64,000 nucleotides of DNA from Bremerella sp. P1. Its GTDB lineage: Bacteria; Planctomycetota; Planctomycetia; Pirellulales; Pirellulaceae. The stretch covers positions 3,745,814-3,809,813 of the forward strand of contig NZ_CP118164.1 in assembly GCF_028748185.1 (NCBI RefSeq), given 5' to 3'. The notes under the pieces were generated by a model. That model made no database searches, was not told the origin of the DNA, and saw only the letters and a program-made list of their open reading frames with translations. This document shows positions 38,072-47,679 of this stretch, piece by piece; the stretch's first letter is position 1; every line of letters begins with the position of its first letter. A program made the translations under genes and the position numbers.

Positions 38072-39589
38072 CTAGAATTCGACGCCGTACTTCTGCGTCA
38101 TGTGACGACGAATGTCTGCGGTTGCGTTATCAATGTCACGCATGACATCGTTAGCGGACTTGGCCCCTTTGATTTGCTCTTCCATGCGGACATTCGACAT
38201 CTTCGAACCAGTACGCTGCCAGTTGGGCGTGGCCTCCCAGCCATTCCAGCTGTACTGCCCGGTCCAGTTGGCACCAATCGGCGTCGAGTAGGTCGTCACG
38301 TCGTACTGCTCAGGCACCTCGTTCTGTCGAATTCGGCTACGAGCCGCAGCACTGGTGACGTCCGATTGGCCAGTCCGCAGACTTTCCGAGACGTACCCAC
38401 CATAGCTTAAGAGATCTGGATCGACGTTGGCAATCGGCAGGCGATCGATCTTACGAGCATACTTGTCAAACCAAACGGCGATTTGGCCCATGGTTTGACG
38501 TCCCTTCTTTTTGATACGTAGCTCATCGAGCAGGGAAACCACCGACTTGTAATAGATTTGCGAGGCCGCGATGGTTAGATCTTTCTGCTGATCGGCTTCC
38601 GACTCTTCACCCGTCGTGGCAGCTTTTGCCTTGGCGTCCTGAAGCGAAGGGGGCGCATCGATCAGACTGAAGATACGACGCAGTCCACTCGCATAAAGTG
38701 GCCCCGTGAGCTGAACACGATTTCCACTGACGGTTACATCCCACGATTCGATTTCGTCGATCATCATTCCCTGCCGGCCGAGGATCTCAAGCAGCAGCGG
38801 TTTGGCAAAGTCCTTGAGAACGGAAACGTCTTCGCTGAAGTCAACCTTCACGGCACCCGTCATCGTTTGTTGAACGGTCACTCCCAGCGAGATACCGCGA
38901 ATGCTGGCCAAGACCTTGGCAACTTGATCCAAGTCGACTTGTTTGCCCTTCAGCGTTTCCAGCGAATCGAGTCGACTGCGAGCCATTTGAGGAGAAACAA
39001 CATTCGTTAAATCAAGTGCGACGATAATCGGTGAGCCTGCGTCGGCGAATGTTTGCGCTTCGGCAAGATAGTCGCTCAGGCCACGAAGAGAGTTGTCGTA
39101 GTACCGCGTGATCCAACGGGCCACGTCCTGGCGAGTGGCAGGCGTGCCGAAGCCGACAACATTTTCCATGAACTTAACCACATAGATGTCGCCCGGCAGA
39201 ACCGCGACAGGACGCTCGGAGATGTAGTCAGTCGTTCCTTGATAGCGAACAGCGACTTTGGGCAGCGAAGGATCGTACTTCAACTCCATCAGGCCAACTT
39301 GCCATTCCGGATGCTTGGTATCGAGGTCGAGCTTTGCCGCGGCGACGAAATTGTTGGCTTGCGGTGGAATCGTTTCGATACCAGCCTCGAACGCCTCTTC
39401 CTGCTTTTCTCGCCAGTTATGGGCTTTACCGAGAGGGCTGTTTTGCAGCTTGTTAACATCCACGAAGAAAATGGCATTTGCCCCGTCTGGGATGCGTTTG
39501 GTGAGTTCACGGAACTGGGCGAAGCCCGAACTTGGATGAGAAGTCAGGATGATGATACCAATACATCCACAGAGAAGTGCCCGGATCAT
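38072..39589 (-). CDS. Secreted protein of unknown function
   Basis: This 505-aa protein is not recognised. It has a short signal peptide (ALLCGCIGIIILTSHPSSGFAQ) and no further membrane segment. The middle is alpha/beta-like, with an SPIIVALDLTNVVSP stretch; the C-terminal 150 residues contain WNGWEATPNWQRTG and a charged tail. The opening of the mature part, RIPDGANAIFFVDVNKLQ, recalls other planctomycete secreted proteins that assess protein-like quantities, but I can assign no function. AGGAG six bases before the ATG at 39587-39589 decides the start. It is the first gene of a possible operon with the efflux pump. Confidence 0.75.
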   Translation of the reverse strand: MIRALLCGCIGIIILTSHPSSGFAQFRELTKRIPDGANAIFFVDVNKLQNSPLGKAHNWREKQEEAFEAGIETIPPQANNFVAAAKLDLDTKHPEWQVGLMELKYDPSLPKVAVRYQGTTDYISERPVAVLPGDIYVVKFMENVVGFGTPATRQDVARWITRYYDNSLRGLSDYLAEAQTFADAGSPIIVALDLTNVVSPQMARSRLDSLETLKGKQVDLDQVAKVLASIRGISLGVTVQQTMTGAVKVDFSEDVSVLKDFAKPLLLEILGRQGMMIDEIESWDVTVSGNRVQLTGPLYASGLRRIFSLIDAPPSLQDAKAKAATTGEESEADQQKDLTIAASQIYYKSVVSLLDELRIKKKGRQTMGQIAVWFDKYARKIDRLPIANVDPDLLSYGGYVSESLRTGQSDVTSAAARSRIRQNEVPEQYDVTTYSTPIGANWTGQYSWNGWEATPNWQRTGSKMSNVRMEEQIKGAKSANDVMRDIDNATADIRRHMTQKYGVEF

Positions 39590-39745
39590 TGATGTGGCTC
39601 CTAGGTGGTCGTCTTCAGCGACAAGCAAATACTGGAAAAGGCGTAATTCCTTCACTTTACCATCCCGGATTGCGAGAAACCACGGTTATTGAGCATGCAC
39701 CGAAGAAGAATCAGTGAAGAAGTTTTTCGCACTTCTTGATCAGCA

Positions 39746-40222
39746 TCAAAGCCAGATCTGTACAATTTCCTCGACCTGGTCTCCATCGAGGGTCTCGTGG
39801 GCCACAAGATCGTCGACAATCGCCGCGAGAGCCGCCCAGTGGTGATCCTGCGAAAGTAGCGAGTAGAGATCCTTGGTCGCTCGTTCGAGAAAGGTTACTC
39901 GCTTCTGTCGGTCCGAAATGAACTGGGTAGCCGACTGCCAGGCAGCCTGCCAGTCGGCGGCCCACTCGCCAACAAACCCCGGATGATAGGGCTCGCCCGT
40001 GTGAATCATCTCCGCCACGGGACCGGCCAGGGCAACCATCACCATCTTCTGGTGCAGCTCTCGGGGAGTGAACCGGTCGATTGGCCACTCGACCTGAATC
40101 TCGGCAAATCGGTCCGGGCCGTCATCCCACTCGGGGATTAACGAGACGTGCCGTATGCGGGCTCCCACAAGAATAGCTAGTAAGGCGTGTCCGGCTTCAT
40201 GATAAGCATTGATCTCTTCCAT
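39746..40222 (-). CDS. Stand-alone M41 (FtsH-like) zinc metallopeptidase domain
   Basis: This 158-aa protein consists of a peptidase domain alone. The zinc motif HEAGH lies at residues 8-12 (NAYHEAGHALLAILVG), ALAGPVAEMI matches the conserved Gly/Ala block of FtsH peptidases, and Asp90 in EWAADWQAAWQSA is the probable third zinc ligand. FtsH itself is about 610 aa with membrane helices and an AAA ATPase; both are absent here and no AAA partner is adjacent. It may act on small or unfolded proteins, or bind substrates without ATP. It is divergent from the chemosensory operon. Confidence 0.82.
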   Translation of the reverse strand: MEEINAYHEAGHALLAILVGARIRHVSLIPEWDDGPDRFAEIQVEWPIDRFTPRELHQKMVMVALAGPVAEMIHTGEPYHPGFVGEWAADWQAAWQSATQFISDRQKRVTFLERATKDLYSLLSQDHHWAALAAIVDDLVAHETLDGDQVEEIVQIWL

Positions 40223-40445
40223 GGATTCGTATTGTAAGAATTCGGGACCGTCGTGGCTGGCAATGTGAGACCAATTACAAAAACTTTCCCACGCGGCGAG
40301 CGACGAACGCAGGATTTGAGCAGAGCAGAATAGATAACCGTCACAACCGGAACGCGATAGACGGACAATTCCTGCCGTTCGCGGAAATTCATTTCAGTTT
40401 GAGTTGCGAGGGGGGGAAGTGATCACAAGTTTGTAGTATGCCCCC

Positions 40446-40483
40446 TTGTCACTCAACTCATCCGGCTCGGCGCCAAGTGACAA
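40446..40483. repeat. Inverted repeat before the chemosensory operon
   Basis: TTGTCACT (40446-40453) and AGTGACAA (40476-40483) are perfect 8-bp arms 22 bp apart, ending 19 bp before the first start codon of the operon. This could be a regulatory site or an mRNA hairpin near the ribosome site at 40490. The rest of the 280-bp gap shows nothing else clear. Confidence 0.35.
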
Positions 40484-40502
40484 TAAGCCAAGGACCAACG
40501 CT

Positions 40503-40940
40503 ATGCACTTCGGACTCTACCTGCTCCGCAAGGAATGTATCACCGGACCTCAGTTCATCCAGGCTGTTTCGCGACAGCTGGAAACTCGGCCGCAGATCGG
40601 TTCGTTGGCGATTGCGACTCGGCGGCTGACCATGCGCGATGTGTTCCGCATTTTGAGTCTTCAAAGCGTGTCGAACGAACCGTTTGGTCAGTTGGCAATT
40701 CAATTGGGGATTCTTACCGAAGTCGATATTCGCGATCTGCTGGCGCTTCAGATCGAACGCACAATTCCTCTGGCGCAGGTTCTGGTCGATATCGGAGCCA
40801 TCGAATCCTACCAGTTGGAAACCGAGTTGCAGTTGTTTCGGACGGCCATGTCAGAAGGCCGTTTATCGGAACATGGCGCCGTAAATCTCGATATCGACGC
40901 CATTGAAGCGGCATTTGCCACCTTTGAGGTGACCGCCTAG
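40503..40940 (+). CDS. MshEN-like repeat protein at the head of the chemosensory operon
   Basis: This 145-aa protein is built from four related units of about 25-30 residues: FGLYLLRKECITGPQFIQAV, IGSLAIATRRLTMRDVFRIL, FGQLAIQLGILTEVDIRDLL and LAQVLVDIGAIESYQLETEL. Each has the pattern G-x-L-(L/A)-(I/V), a hydrophobic-Thr/Glu turn and a helix ending in Leu-x-x-Gln. This is the half-repeat pattern of the N-terminal domain of GspE/PilB/MshE ATPases (MshEN), which binds c-di-GMP in some members. No ATPase follows. AAGGA eight bases before the ATG decides the start. The CheA gene begins 193 bp downstream. A c-di-GMP or protein-docking role is inferred. Confidence 0.65.
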   Translation: MHFGLYLLRKECITGPQFIQAVSRQLETRPQIGSLAIATRRLTMRDVFRILSLQSVSNEPFGQLAIQLGILTEVDIRDLLALQIERTIPLAQVLVDIGAIESYQLETELQLFRTAMSEGRLSEHGAVNLDIDAIEAAFATFEVTA

Positions 40941-41133
40941 TTCGAGGGTACTGGTTCTTCGAAGCTGGCTTTCTTTCAGCGAAACGCACCTTTCTTGTAA
41001 TCGGCAAAACCCGCAAAAGCTGGTTGCGCGTACCCGTATTTGGCTTCGCAATTAATGCGCGATTTCTCACTTACGCGCTCAGGCGACCTACATCTTTGCA
41101 ACCGAATTCCCGTACGTATGGAGAGGAACGCAT

Positions 41134-43803
41134 ATGCCGTTCGATGACCCTGCACTTTTAGCTGAGTTTGTAACCGAGTCGCGAGAACATCTCGCCGATG
41201 TCGAGGGGCAGTTGCTCGAGATCGAAGCCAATGGGGCCAATATTGATGTTGACCTGGTCAACAAGGTCTTCCGGGCCATTCATTCGATCAAAGGTGCTGC
41301 TGGGTTTATGGGGCTCGTCCGAGTGAACGAGTTAGCCCATGCACTGGAAAACGTCCTTGGCAAGATGCGAACTGAGGAATTGACTCCCAATTCGCAGATT
41401 GTTGACGTTATGTTGAAAGCGGCCGATGCATTGTCTGGCCTGATCAACGACATCGAGAACTCGAATAGTGTTGACGTCTCAGCTCATATCACGTTGCTAA
41501 ATGAGATCTTCGAGGGATCAGAGAATTCCTCGCCCGCCACGCCTTCCCCGGCTGACCAACCGGCTGAAGAAGTTGAGCCAGAACCGGTGGCCGTCGCTCC
41601 GACTTTCGCTGCAAAGAGCACGCCTGCCGAAGAGCAGTCGGATGCCAAGGAAGCAGCCGTCGCTCAGCGTGCACCGGCATCGCCTCAAGTCGAATCGAGC
41701 ATTCGTGTACAGGTCGGCGTTCTGGATCGCTTGATGAACCTGGCTGGTGAACTGGTGTTGGGCCGAAACCAGCTTCTGCAAACCGTGAACAATGCTGACG
41801 GAACAAGCATGCAAGCGGTTGCCGCTCGCCTGGATCAAGTGACCAGCGAGTTGCAGGAAGCCATCATGCAGACGCGTATGCAGCCCATCGGCAATGTCTT
41901 CAACAAGTTTCCGCGAGTCGTTCGCGATCTGTCGGCCAAGCTGGGCAAGCAGTGTAACGTCGTCATGGAAGGTGGCGAGGTCGAAGTCGATAAGACCATT
42001 ATCGAAGCCATTGGCGATCCATTGACGCACATGGTTCGCAACTCGGTCGATCACGGCATCGAGATGCCTGAACAGCGGATGGCCAGTCAGAAAGAGCCAA
42101 CTGGTACGGTTACGCTCCGAGCCTATCATCAGGCCGGTAAGGTCCGCATCGACATCTGCGACGATGGCGGCGGTATCGATACCAAGCGACTTAAAGGCAA
42201 AGCAGTCGACAAAGGGATTATCTCGAAGGAACGTGCTGACCAGATGTCGGATCGTGATGCCGTGTGGCTCATCTTCCATCCTGGTTTCTCGACCGCCGAG
42301 AAAATCAGCGATGTGAGCGGCCGTGGCGTGGGAATGGATGTGGTTCGTACCAACATCGAAAAGATCGGTGGTTCAGTCGACATCGAATCGACGCTCGGTC
42401 AAGGCACATCTGTTCAGATCACGTTGCCGCTGACTCTGGCCATCATTCCTTCGATGCTGATTCGCAGCTGCAATCGCCGCTTCGCGATTCCGCAAGTCAA
42501 CATTGTCGAACTGGTCCGCGTCCGAGCAAGCGAATCTTCGCAGCGTATCAGCAAGGTTAAGGGTGCCCGCGTCTTACGATTGCGGGGATCGTTGTTGCCG
42601 CTGGTCGATCTCGATCAGGCGTTGAGCTTTGATCACGCCAGCGAAGCGAATGACAAAGAGGGAGCACGTCAAATCGTTGTCGTCGAGAGTGGTCAATTCC
42701 GATACGGATTGATCGTCGATGAGATTGACGACTCGGAAGAAATCGTCGTCAAGCCGCTGGGGCGTCATCTCAAGTCGTGCGGTTGCCTGGCAGGTGCGAC
42801 GATTCTCGGAGACGGTCATGTCGCTCCAATTCTCGATGTCTCGGGAATTGCCGCCAAGACCGACCTGCGAACCCACGAGCAGGAAAACAGCAACGAAAAC
42901 CACTTCGATGATGCATCGCAATCGAGCGAACGTCAGTCGCTGCTCATGTTCACGAACGATCCGGACGAACGGTTCGCTGTTCCGATGAGCCTGATCTCGC
43001 GTATTGAACGTATTCGTACCGAGCAAATCGACATGGTTGGTGGACAGGAACTCCTGCAATACCGAGGAACATCCTTACCGCTGTTGACCATTGAACACCA
43101 TATTCAGGCCAAGACACGACCTGAGATGGATTTCATCCACGTCGTCGTGTTCCAAATTCACGGTCGTGAAGTCGGGTTGATTGCCGCAGAGCTGAACGAC
43201 ATTCGAGAAGTGGCTGCCGAGATCGACGGAAATACCTTCCGAGAACCTGGCATCGCCGGATCGATTGTGGTCGATGAGAAGACGATTCGGATCGTCGACC
43301 TTTACGAACTGGCCTTCTCGGCCCATCCGAAGTGGTTCGAGGACAAGCCAAAGGTCGCCGTGAATGACGAATCGTCGTTCCAGATCCTGCTGGCCGAAGA
43401 CTCCTCCTTCTTCCGCAAACAGGCCAAAGAATACCTGGAAAGCGAAGGCTTTGACATTGTCGAAGCGGAAGATGGTGCCCAGGCCTGGGAGCTTCTCAAG
43501 TCAGGTGAACATCAGATCGATCTGGTCATTACCGATATCGAAATGCCATTCATGAATGGCTTCGAGCTGACCAGAACGATTAAGGCGGATCCGGATACTT
43601 GTCATCTGCCTGTCATCGCGTTGACCTCGTTGGCCAGCGATGAAGACCAACGCCGCGGTGTGGAAGCAGGCGTTAACGATTACCAAATCAAAATGGATCG
43701 CGAACGTGTCATGTCGGCTGTCTGGCGATTGCTCAGCCCGAAAAAGACCAATCGCAAAGGTTCGCATATCAAGTCTGAAGTGCTGGAAGGATGTTTGTCA
43801 TGA
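41134..43803 (+). CDS. cheA: CheA histidine kinase with two CheW-like domains and a receiver
   Basis: This 889-aa signalling kinase has an Hpt domain with phospho-His50 (AIHSIKGAAGF), a Pro/Glu/Ala linker (about 130-185), a dimerisation domain (VGVLDRLMNLAGELVLGRNQ), the ATPase domain (HMVRNSVDHGIE, DDGGGID, GRGVGMDVVRTNIEKIGG), a CheW-like domain (about 440-580), a second CheW-like domain (about 605-735, LLMFTNDPDERFAVPMSLIS), and a receiver (ILLAEDSSFF; phospho-Asp in LVITDIEMPFMNG). It has no separate P2 domain. GGAG upstream supports the ATG at 41134. It overlaps the CheW gene (ATGA). The fused receiver is an alternative or sink to a free CheY, which is not in the window. Confidence 0.95.
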   Translation: MPFDDPALLAEFVTESREHLADVEGQLLEIEANGANIDVDLVNKVFRAIHSIKGAAGFMGLVRVNELAHALENVLGKMRTEELTPNSQIVDVMLKAADALSGLINDIENSNSVDVSAHITLLNEIFEGSENSSPATPSPADQPAEEVEPEPVAVAPTFAAKSTPAEEQSDAKEAAVAQRAPASPQVESSIRVQVGVLDRLMNLAGELVLGRNQLLQTVNNADGTSMQAVAARLDQVTSELQEAIMQTRMQPIGNVFNKFPRVVRDLSAKLGKQCNVVMEGGEVEVDKTIIEAIGDPLTHMVRNSVDHGIEMPEQRMASQKEPTGTVTLRAYHQAGKVRIDICDDGGGIDTKRLKGKAVDKGIISKERADQMSDRDAVWLIFHPGFSTAEKISDVSGRGVGMDVVRTNIEKIGGSVDIESTLGQGTSVQITLPLTLAIIPSMLIRSCNRRFAIPQVNIVELVRVRASESSQRISKVKGARVLRLRGSLLPLVDLDQALSFDHASEANDKEGARQIVVVESGQFRYGLIVDEIDDSEEIVVKPLGRHLKSCGCLAGATILGDGHVAPILDVSGIAAKTDLRTHEQENSNENHFDDASQSSERQSLLMFTNDPDERFAVPMSLISRIERIRTEQIDMVGGQELLQYRGTSLPLLTIEHHIQAKTRPEMDFIHVVVFQIHGREVGLIAAELNDIREVAAEIDGNTFREPGIAGSIVVDEKTIRIVDLYELAFSAHPKWFEDKPKVAVNDESSFQILLAEDSSFFRKQAKEYLESEGFDIVEAEDGAQAWELLKSGEHQIDLVITDIEMPFMNGFELTRTIKADPDTCHLPVIALTSLASDEDQRRGVEAGVNDYQIKMDRERVMSAVWRLLSPKKTNRKGSHIKSEVLEGCLS

Positions 43804-44255
43804 GTGCCGCCACCCTAACCAAGTCCACCGCGATGGAACTTCAATTTGCCACGTTCTACGTCGGTGAGCTGCTTCTGGCTCTGCCCATCGACTACGTGCA
43901 AGAGATCAACCGCAATCTCGAGCTGACGGAAGTTCCGCACGCTCCTGAGCATGTCCGTGGTGTGATCAATCTGCGAGGCGATGTCGCGACGGTCATTGAC
44001 CTGCGACGAATCCTGGGATTCAGCCTGGCGGAAGTCACGCCACAAAGTCGGAACCTGATCGTTCGATCGGGTGATGAATCGATCGGCCTCTGGGTCGATC
44101 GAATCGCCGACATCATTTCCATCACCAGCGACAGTATCACCCCAGCCCCTGCCAATATCTCGGGTGCTGATGGTCGCTTTTTCAAAGGCGTTTACCGAAA
44201 TGATTCGGAGATCGTCGTGATCCTTGATGTCCAAGAAGTCCTGGATGTGGAATAG
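43800..44255 (+). CDS. cheW: Chemotaxis scaffold protein CheW
   Basis: This 151-aa protein is one CheW domain: LQFATFYVGELLLALPIDYV, then VRGVINLRGDVATVIDLRRILG with the conserved NLRG, and GLWVDRIADIISI. It couples chemoreceptors to CheA. The ATG overlaps the CheA stop, so the two are translationally coupled. The receptor gene follows 91 bp later. Confidence 0.95.
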   Translation: MSAATLTKSTAMELQFATFYVGELLLALPIDYVQEINRNLELTEVPHAPEHVRGVINLRGDVATVIDLRRILGFSLAEVTPQSRNLIVRSGDESIGLWVDRIADIISITSDSITPAPANISGADGRFFKGVYRNDSEIVVILDVQEVLDVE

Positions 44256-44297
44256 TCTTCCCGGATTTTACCCCTTCATGTAAGCCCCCATTAATTA

Positions 44298-44318
44298 AGG
44301 AACGCTGTTAGGGTTCCT
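44298..44318 (+). repeat. Small hairpin upstream of the chemoreceptor gene
   Basis: AGGAAC (44298-44303) and GTTCCT (44313-44318) enclose a 9-nt loop in the 91-bp gap between cheW and the receptor gene. It may be an attenuator or processing site; no T-run follows. Confidence 0.3.
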
Positions 44319-44346
44319 ACGCCCCCAATTCAAAGGTTGCCCCCAA

Positions 44347-46524
44347 GTGAAGAACGTATTGCAAATGAAGATGACTGGCAAGCTAATAGTAGCTTGTCTT
44401 GTATTCGGTATCCTCCCGCTTCTGGCCGTTGGTGTCGTTATGTGGCAATCGGCCAACAAGGCCGTCGAGGTTGCTGCTCAAGACTATCGTACGACCGCTG
44501 AAAATATCGCGGATACCATCGATCGTAATCTCTTCGAACGCTACGGAGATGTTCAGGCATTCGGTTTGAACCAAGTCGTTCAAGATCGCGATTCGTGGTA
44601 CAAGCAGGGCACGGACAATCCGATCGTGACTGCCATGGATAAGTACGTCGATACGTACGATATCTACTATTTGACAATGCTGGTCGACTTGGATGGCAAG
44701 CTGATTGCCGTTAACAGTCGCGATCACGACGGCGTCGCAGTTGACACAAACGAACTGTACGAGAAGAACTTCTCGGATAAGTCGTGGTTTCAGGACGTGC
44801 TTGCCAAGAACTTCTACGAAGATGAAACGGGAGCTTGCTCCGGTACCGTCGTCGAGCACCTCTATGTCGATGACAAGGTCAAGAAGTGTTATGGCAACGA
44901 AGGCTACTCACTTGGCTTTTCCGCTCCGGTATACGATGCCGACGGCAATGTGATTGCTGTCTGGAAGAACGTCGCCAAGTTCAGCCTGGTCGAAGAAATC
45001 GTCTGGGACGCTTACAACAAGCTGAAGCAACGTGGCTTGGCAACGGCCGAGATCACTTTGCTGGATGAAAAGGGAAATGTCATCGTCGATTGCGATCCTG
45101 CGACTACGGGAACGGAAGAGATCGTTCGCGATACCAATATCATCGGCAAGTTCAACCTTGCTGAGAAGCAAGTGGCTGCTGCTCAAAGTGTTGTGGCAGG
45201 CGAAAGCGGTTTCATGACCGACTCGTATCACGCTCGCAAAGGGATCGGCCAGGCTGCCGGTTACACTCCGCTGCGTGGAGCCCTGGGCTTTCCCGGCATG
45301 AAGTGGAACGTCTTGGTTCGTGTTAGCGCGGCGGAAGCATTTGCCGAAGCTTACCGTCCCCTTTATGCCTGGGGAGTGACCACGGCGATCGCTTCGGTGG
45401 TCATCGCGTTCATGGCCTTCCTGATCGCACGTACGTTCACCAAGCCACTGCACAAAACGATCGCCATGTTGCAAGACGTTGCCGAGGGAGATGGCGACCT
45501 GACCAAGCGACTCGATGAATCTCGCAGCGACGAGATCGGCGAAGTCGCCCATTGGTTCAACTTGTTCATCGGCCAAATCCAGGACATGGTGGCGGAGATC
45601 GCTTCCAACTCGAACATTCTGTCCGAAGGTTCGACCCGGTTGGTCACGACCGCTACCCAGCTTTCGTCTGGGGCGGAGTCGTCGAAGCATCGTTCGGCCA
45701 GCGTTTCTTCCGCTGCCGAAGAGATGTCGATCAACATGAAGAATATGGCCAGCTCCACGACTCAGATGTCGGGCGGTATCAATTCGGTTGTTGCGGCAAT
45801 CGACGAAATGACCACGACCATCTCGGAAATTGCCAAGCATGCCGAAACGAGTGCAGGTGTTGCCGACAAGGCCACTCGAATCGCCGAGGACAGCAACAAC
45901 AAGATTTGCCATCTTGGTACAGCAGCCGATGAAATCGGTCGCGTGATCGAAGTCATTGAAGACATCGCCGAGCAGACCAACCTTCTGGCTCTCAACGCGA
46001 CCATTGAAGCGGCTCGTGCCGGTGAAGCTGGCAAGGGGTTTGCCGTGGTCGCGACAGAAGTCAAAGAGTTGGCGAAGCAGACTTCGACGGCAACCGACGA
46101 CATTCGCAAGCGAATCCAGCACATTCAAAGCTCGACGCAGGATGCCGTCAGTTCGATTTCCGAGATCAGCGAAGTCGTCAACAGTGTCAATGAACTGGCT
46201 CGCACGATTGCTTCGGCTGTCGAAGAGCAAAGTATCACGACCCGTCAAATCTCGCAGGACATGTCTGAAACGGCTTCGGCCGCGGAAGTGGTGGCCCGTG
46301 GTGTCGACGAATCGGCGACGGCCAGCGGTGAAATCACGCAGAATATCTGCGAGGTGGATCGCGTCCTGAGCGAGACCGTTCAAGGTGCAGGCCTGTCCCA
46401 GCAGTCCGGTGAAGAACTTGCTCGACTTGCCGAAAACCTGCGAAGTGTCGTTTCGCGTTTCAGAATTGGTGATTCCTCCACGGCGACGAAAGCCAAAGAA
46501 GATCACCCAGTCATGGGCGCTTAG
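44347..46524 (+). CDS. Methyl-accepting chemotaxis protein (dCache_1 type)
   Basis: This 725-aa receptor has a first membrane helix ([20 protein letters not shown]), a large extracytoplasmic dCache-like sensor (about 40-335, [20 protein letters not shown]), a second helix (ATTAIAS-like stretch near 345-365), HAMP ([21 protein letters not shown]), and the signalling domain with the tip [21 protein letters not shown]. dCache domains bind amino acids, purines or similar small molecules. There is no C-terminal CheR-binding pentapeptide. I use the GTG at 44347 with AAAGG upstream; an in-frame ATG at 44365 is possible. CheB and CheR encoded downstream would adjust its methylation. Confidence 0.94.
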   Translation: MKNVLQMKMTGKLIVACLVFGILPLLAVGVVMWQSANKAVEVAAQDYRTTAENIADTIDRNLFERYGDVQAFGLNQVVQDRDSWYKQGTDNPIVTAMDKYVDTYDIYYLTMLVDLDGKLIAVNSRDHDGVAVDTNELYEKNFSDKSWFQDVLAKNFYEDETGACSGTVVEHLYVDDKVKKCYGNEGYSLGFSAPVYDADGNVIAVWKNVAKFSLVEEIVWDAYNKLKQRGLATAEITLLDEKGNVIVDCDPATTGTEEIVRDTNIIGKFNLAEKQVAAAQSVVAGESGFMTDSYHARKGIGQAAGYTPLRGALGFPGMKWNVLVRVSAAEAFAEAYRPLYAWGVTTAIASVVIAFMAFLIARTFTKPLHKTIAMLQDVAEGDGDLTKRLDESRSDEIGEVAHWFNLFIGQIQDMVAEIASNSNILSEGSTRLVTTATQLSSGAESSKHRSASVSSAAEEMSINMKNMASSTTQMSGGINSVVAAIDEMTTTISEIAKHAETSAGVADKATRIAEDSNNKICHLGTAADEIGRVIEVIEDIAEQTNLLALNATIEAARAGEAGKGFAVVATEVKELAKQTSTATDDIRKRIQHIQSSTQDAVSSISEISEVVNSVNELARTIASAVEEQSITTRQISQDMSETASAAEVVARGVDESATASGEITQNICEVDRVLSETVQGAGLSQQSGEELARLAENLRSVVSRFRIGDSSTATKAKEDHPVMGA

Positions 46525-46543
46525 GAAAACAATTGTGGAAACG

Positions 46544-46579
46544 AGTCGCCTCGTCCACCGGAAAGGGGATCTGGCGACT
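46544..46579 (+). repeat. Inverted repeat between receptor and cheB
   Basis: AGTCGCC (46544-46550) and GGCGACT (46573-46579) could form a 7-bp stem with a 22-nt loop in the 84-bp gap before cheB. No T-run follows, so a role in mRNA processing is as likely as termination. Confidence 0.25.
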
Positions 46580-46608
46580 AACTTGGGGTCAATAAGGAAA
46601 CGGAAGCC

Positions 46609-47679
46609 ATGCGTGTGTTGATTGTGGACGACTCGACCATCTTCAGGAAGGTCGTTCGAGACACGTTGTCAGAGTGCCCTGGAGTGGAGGTCGTTGCCGT
46701 TGCTTCAGACGGCAAGAGCGCGCTCGATAAGATTCGTCACTACCAACCGGACCTGGTGACCCTCGACGTCGAAATGCCCGTTCTTAACGGCATCGAAGTT
46801 CTACGTGAGCTGCAATCGCTACCGTCCAAGCCTGAAGTGATCATGCTGAGTGCCATGACCGATCATGGCGCGTTGGCGACCACGCAGGCACTTCGGCTGG
46901 GAGCATTTGACTTTGTCCTTAAGCCGAATCAGTCCAAGCTGGAAGACAGTTGTGCCCAGCTGAAGAAGGATCTGTTGCCTAAGGTTAAGGTCTTGCAAGA
47001 GCGACTGCGAAAGCAGTTGGGAGCGACCCCGGCTCAAGAAGAAGATTCGGTAGACTTCGGCTCGATGACGCGTCCCTTTGAACCGGGGCACACCAAGGTT
47101 ATCGGAATCGGCGTCTCGACCGGCGGACCGGCGGCACTGGCATGTGTCTTGCCTAAGCTGCCTGCGTCTCTTCCTGTTCCGCTATTGATCGTTCAGCATA
47201 TGCCCCCAAAGTTCACTCATTCGCTGGCGGCTGACCTCGATCGAACATCCAAGATTAAAGTCCATGAAGCAGAGAGTGGCCAACCCATTCTGCCTGGCCA
47301 TGCCTATATCGCCCCAGGCGGCAAGCAGATGAAGGTCACGACTGAAAACGGACAAAAGGAGATTCTTATTACGGATGATCCCTCCGAGAGAAGTTGCAAG
47401 CCTTCGGTCGATTACTTGTTTCGCTCCATGGCCCACGAGTACGGCCGGGAAGCGATGGCAATCATCATGACCGGAATGGGGGATGATGGAACCATGGGAT
47501 GCCGTCTGCTCAAACGGCACGGCTGCATGGTGGTCGCCCAGGAAGAAAAGAGCTGCGTTGTGTTTGGAATGCCACGGCAAGTGATCGCCGCCGGTCTGGC
47601 AGATAAAGTAACACCCCTGAATCAAATGCACGAGATCATCGAAAGTGCCGGGGTCCATGGAGGTAGCAAATGCCGGTAA
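46609..47679 (+). CDS. cheB: Chemotaxis methylesterase/deamidase CheB
   Basis: This 356-aa protein has a receiver (LIVDDSTIFRK, phospho-Asp53 in VTLDVEMPVLNG, KPNQSK) and a CheB esterase domain (from about 160) with the catalytic triad motifs GVSTGGPAAL (Ser), VQHMPPKFT (His) and MTGMGDDGTMG (Asp). When phosphorylated by CheA it removes methyl groups from the receptor. It overlaps cheR by 10 bp. Confidence 0.97.
   Translation: MRVLIVDDSTIFRKVVRDTLSECPGVEVVAVASDGKSALDKIRHYQPDLVTLDVEMPVLNGIEVLRELQSLPSKPEVIMLSAMTDHGALATTQALRLGAFDFVLKPNQSKLEDSCAQLKKDLLPKVKVLQERLRKQLGATPAQEEDSVDFGSMTRPFEPGHTKVIGIGVSTGGPAALACVLPKLPASLPVPLLIVQHMPPKFTHSLAADLDRTSKIKVHEAESGQPILPGHAYIAPGGKQMKVTTENGQKEILITDDPSERSCKPSVDYLFRSMAHEYGREAMAIIMTGMGDDGTMGCRLLKRHGCMVVAQEEKSCVVFGMPRQVIAAGLADKVTPLNQMHEIIESAGVHGGSKCR

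Noticed and set aside
44908-46506. 532-codon open frame opposite the chemoreceptor
   Set aside because: The plus strand encodes a complete HAMP and chemoreceptor signalling domain; the antisense product has no family features.
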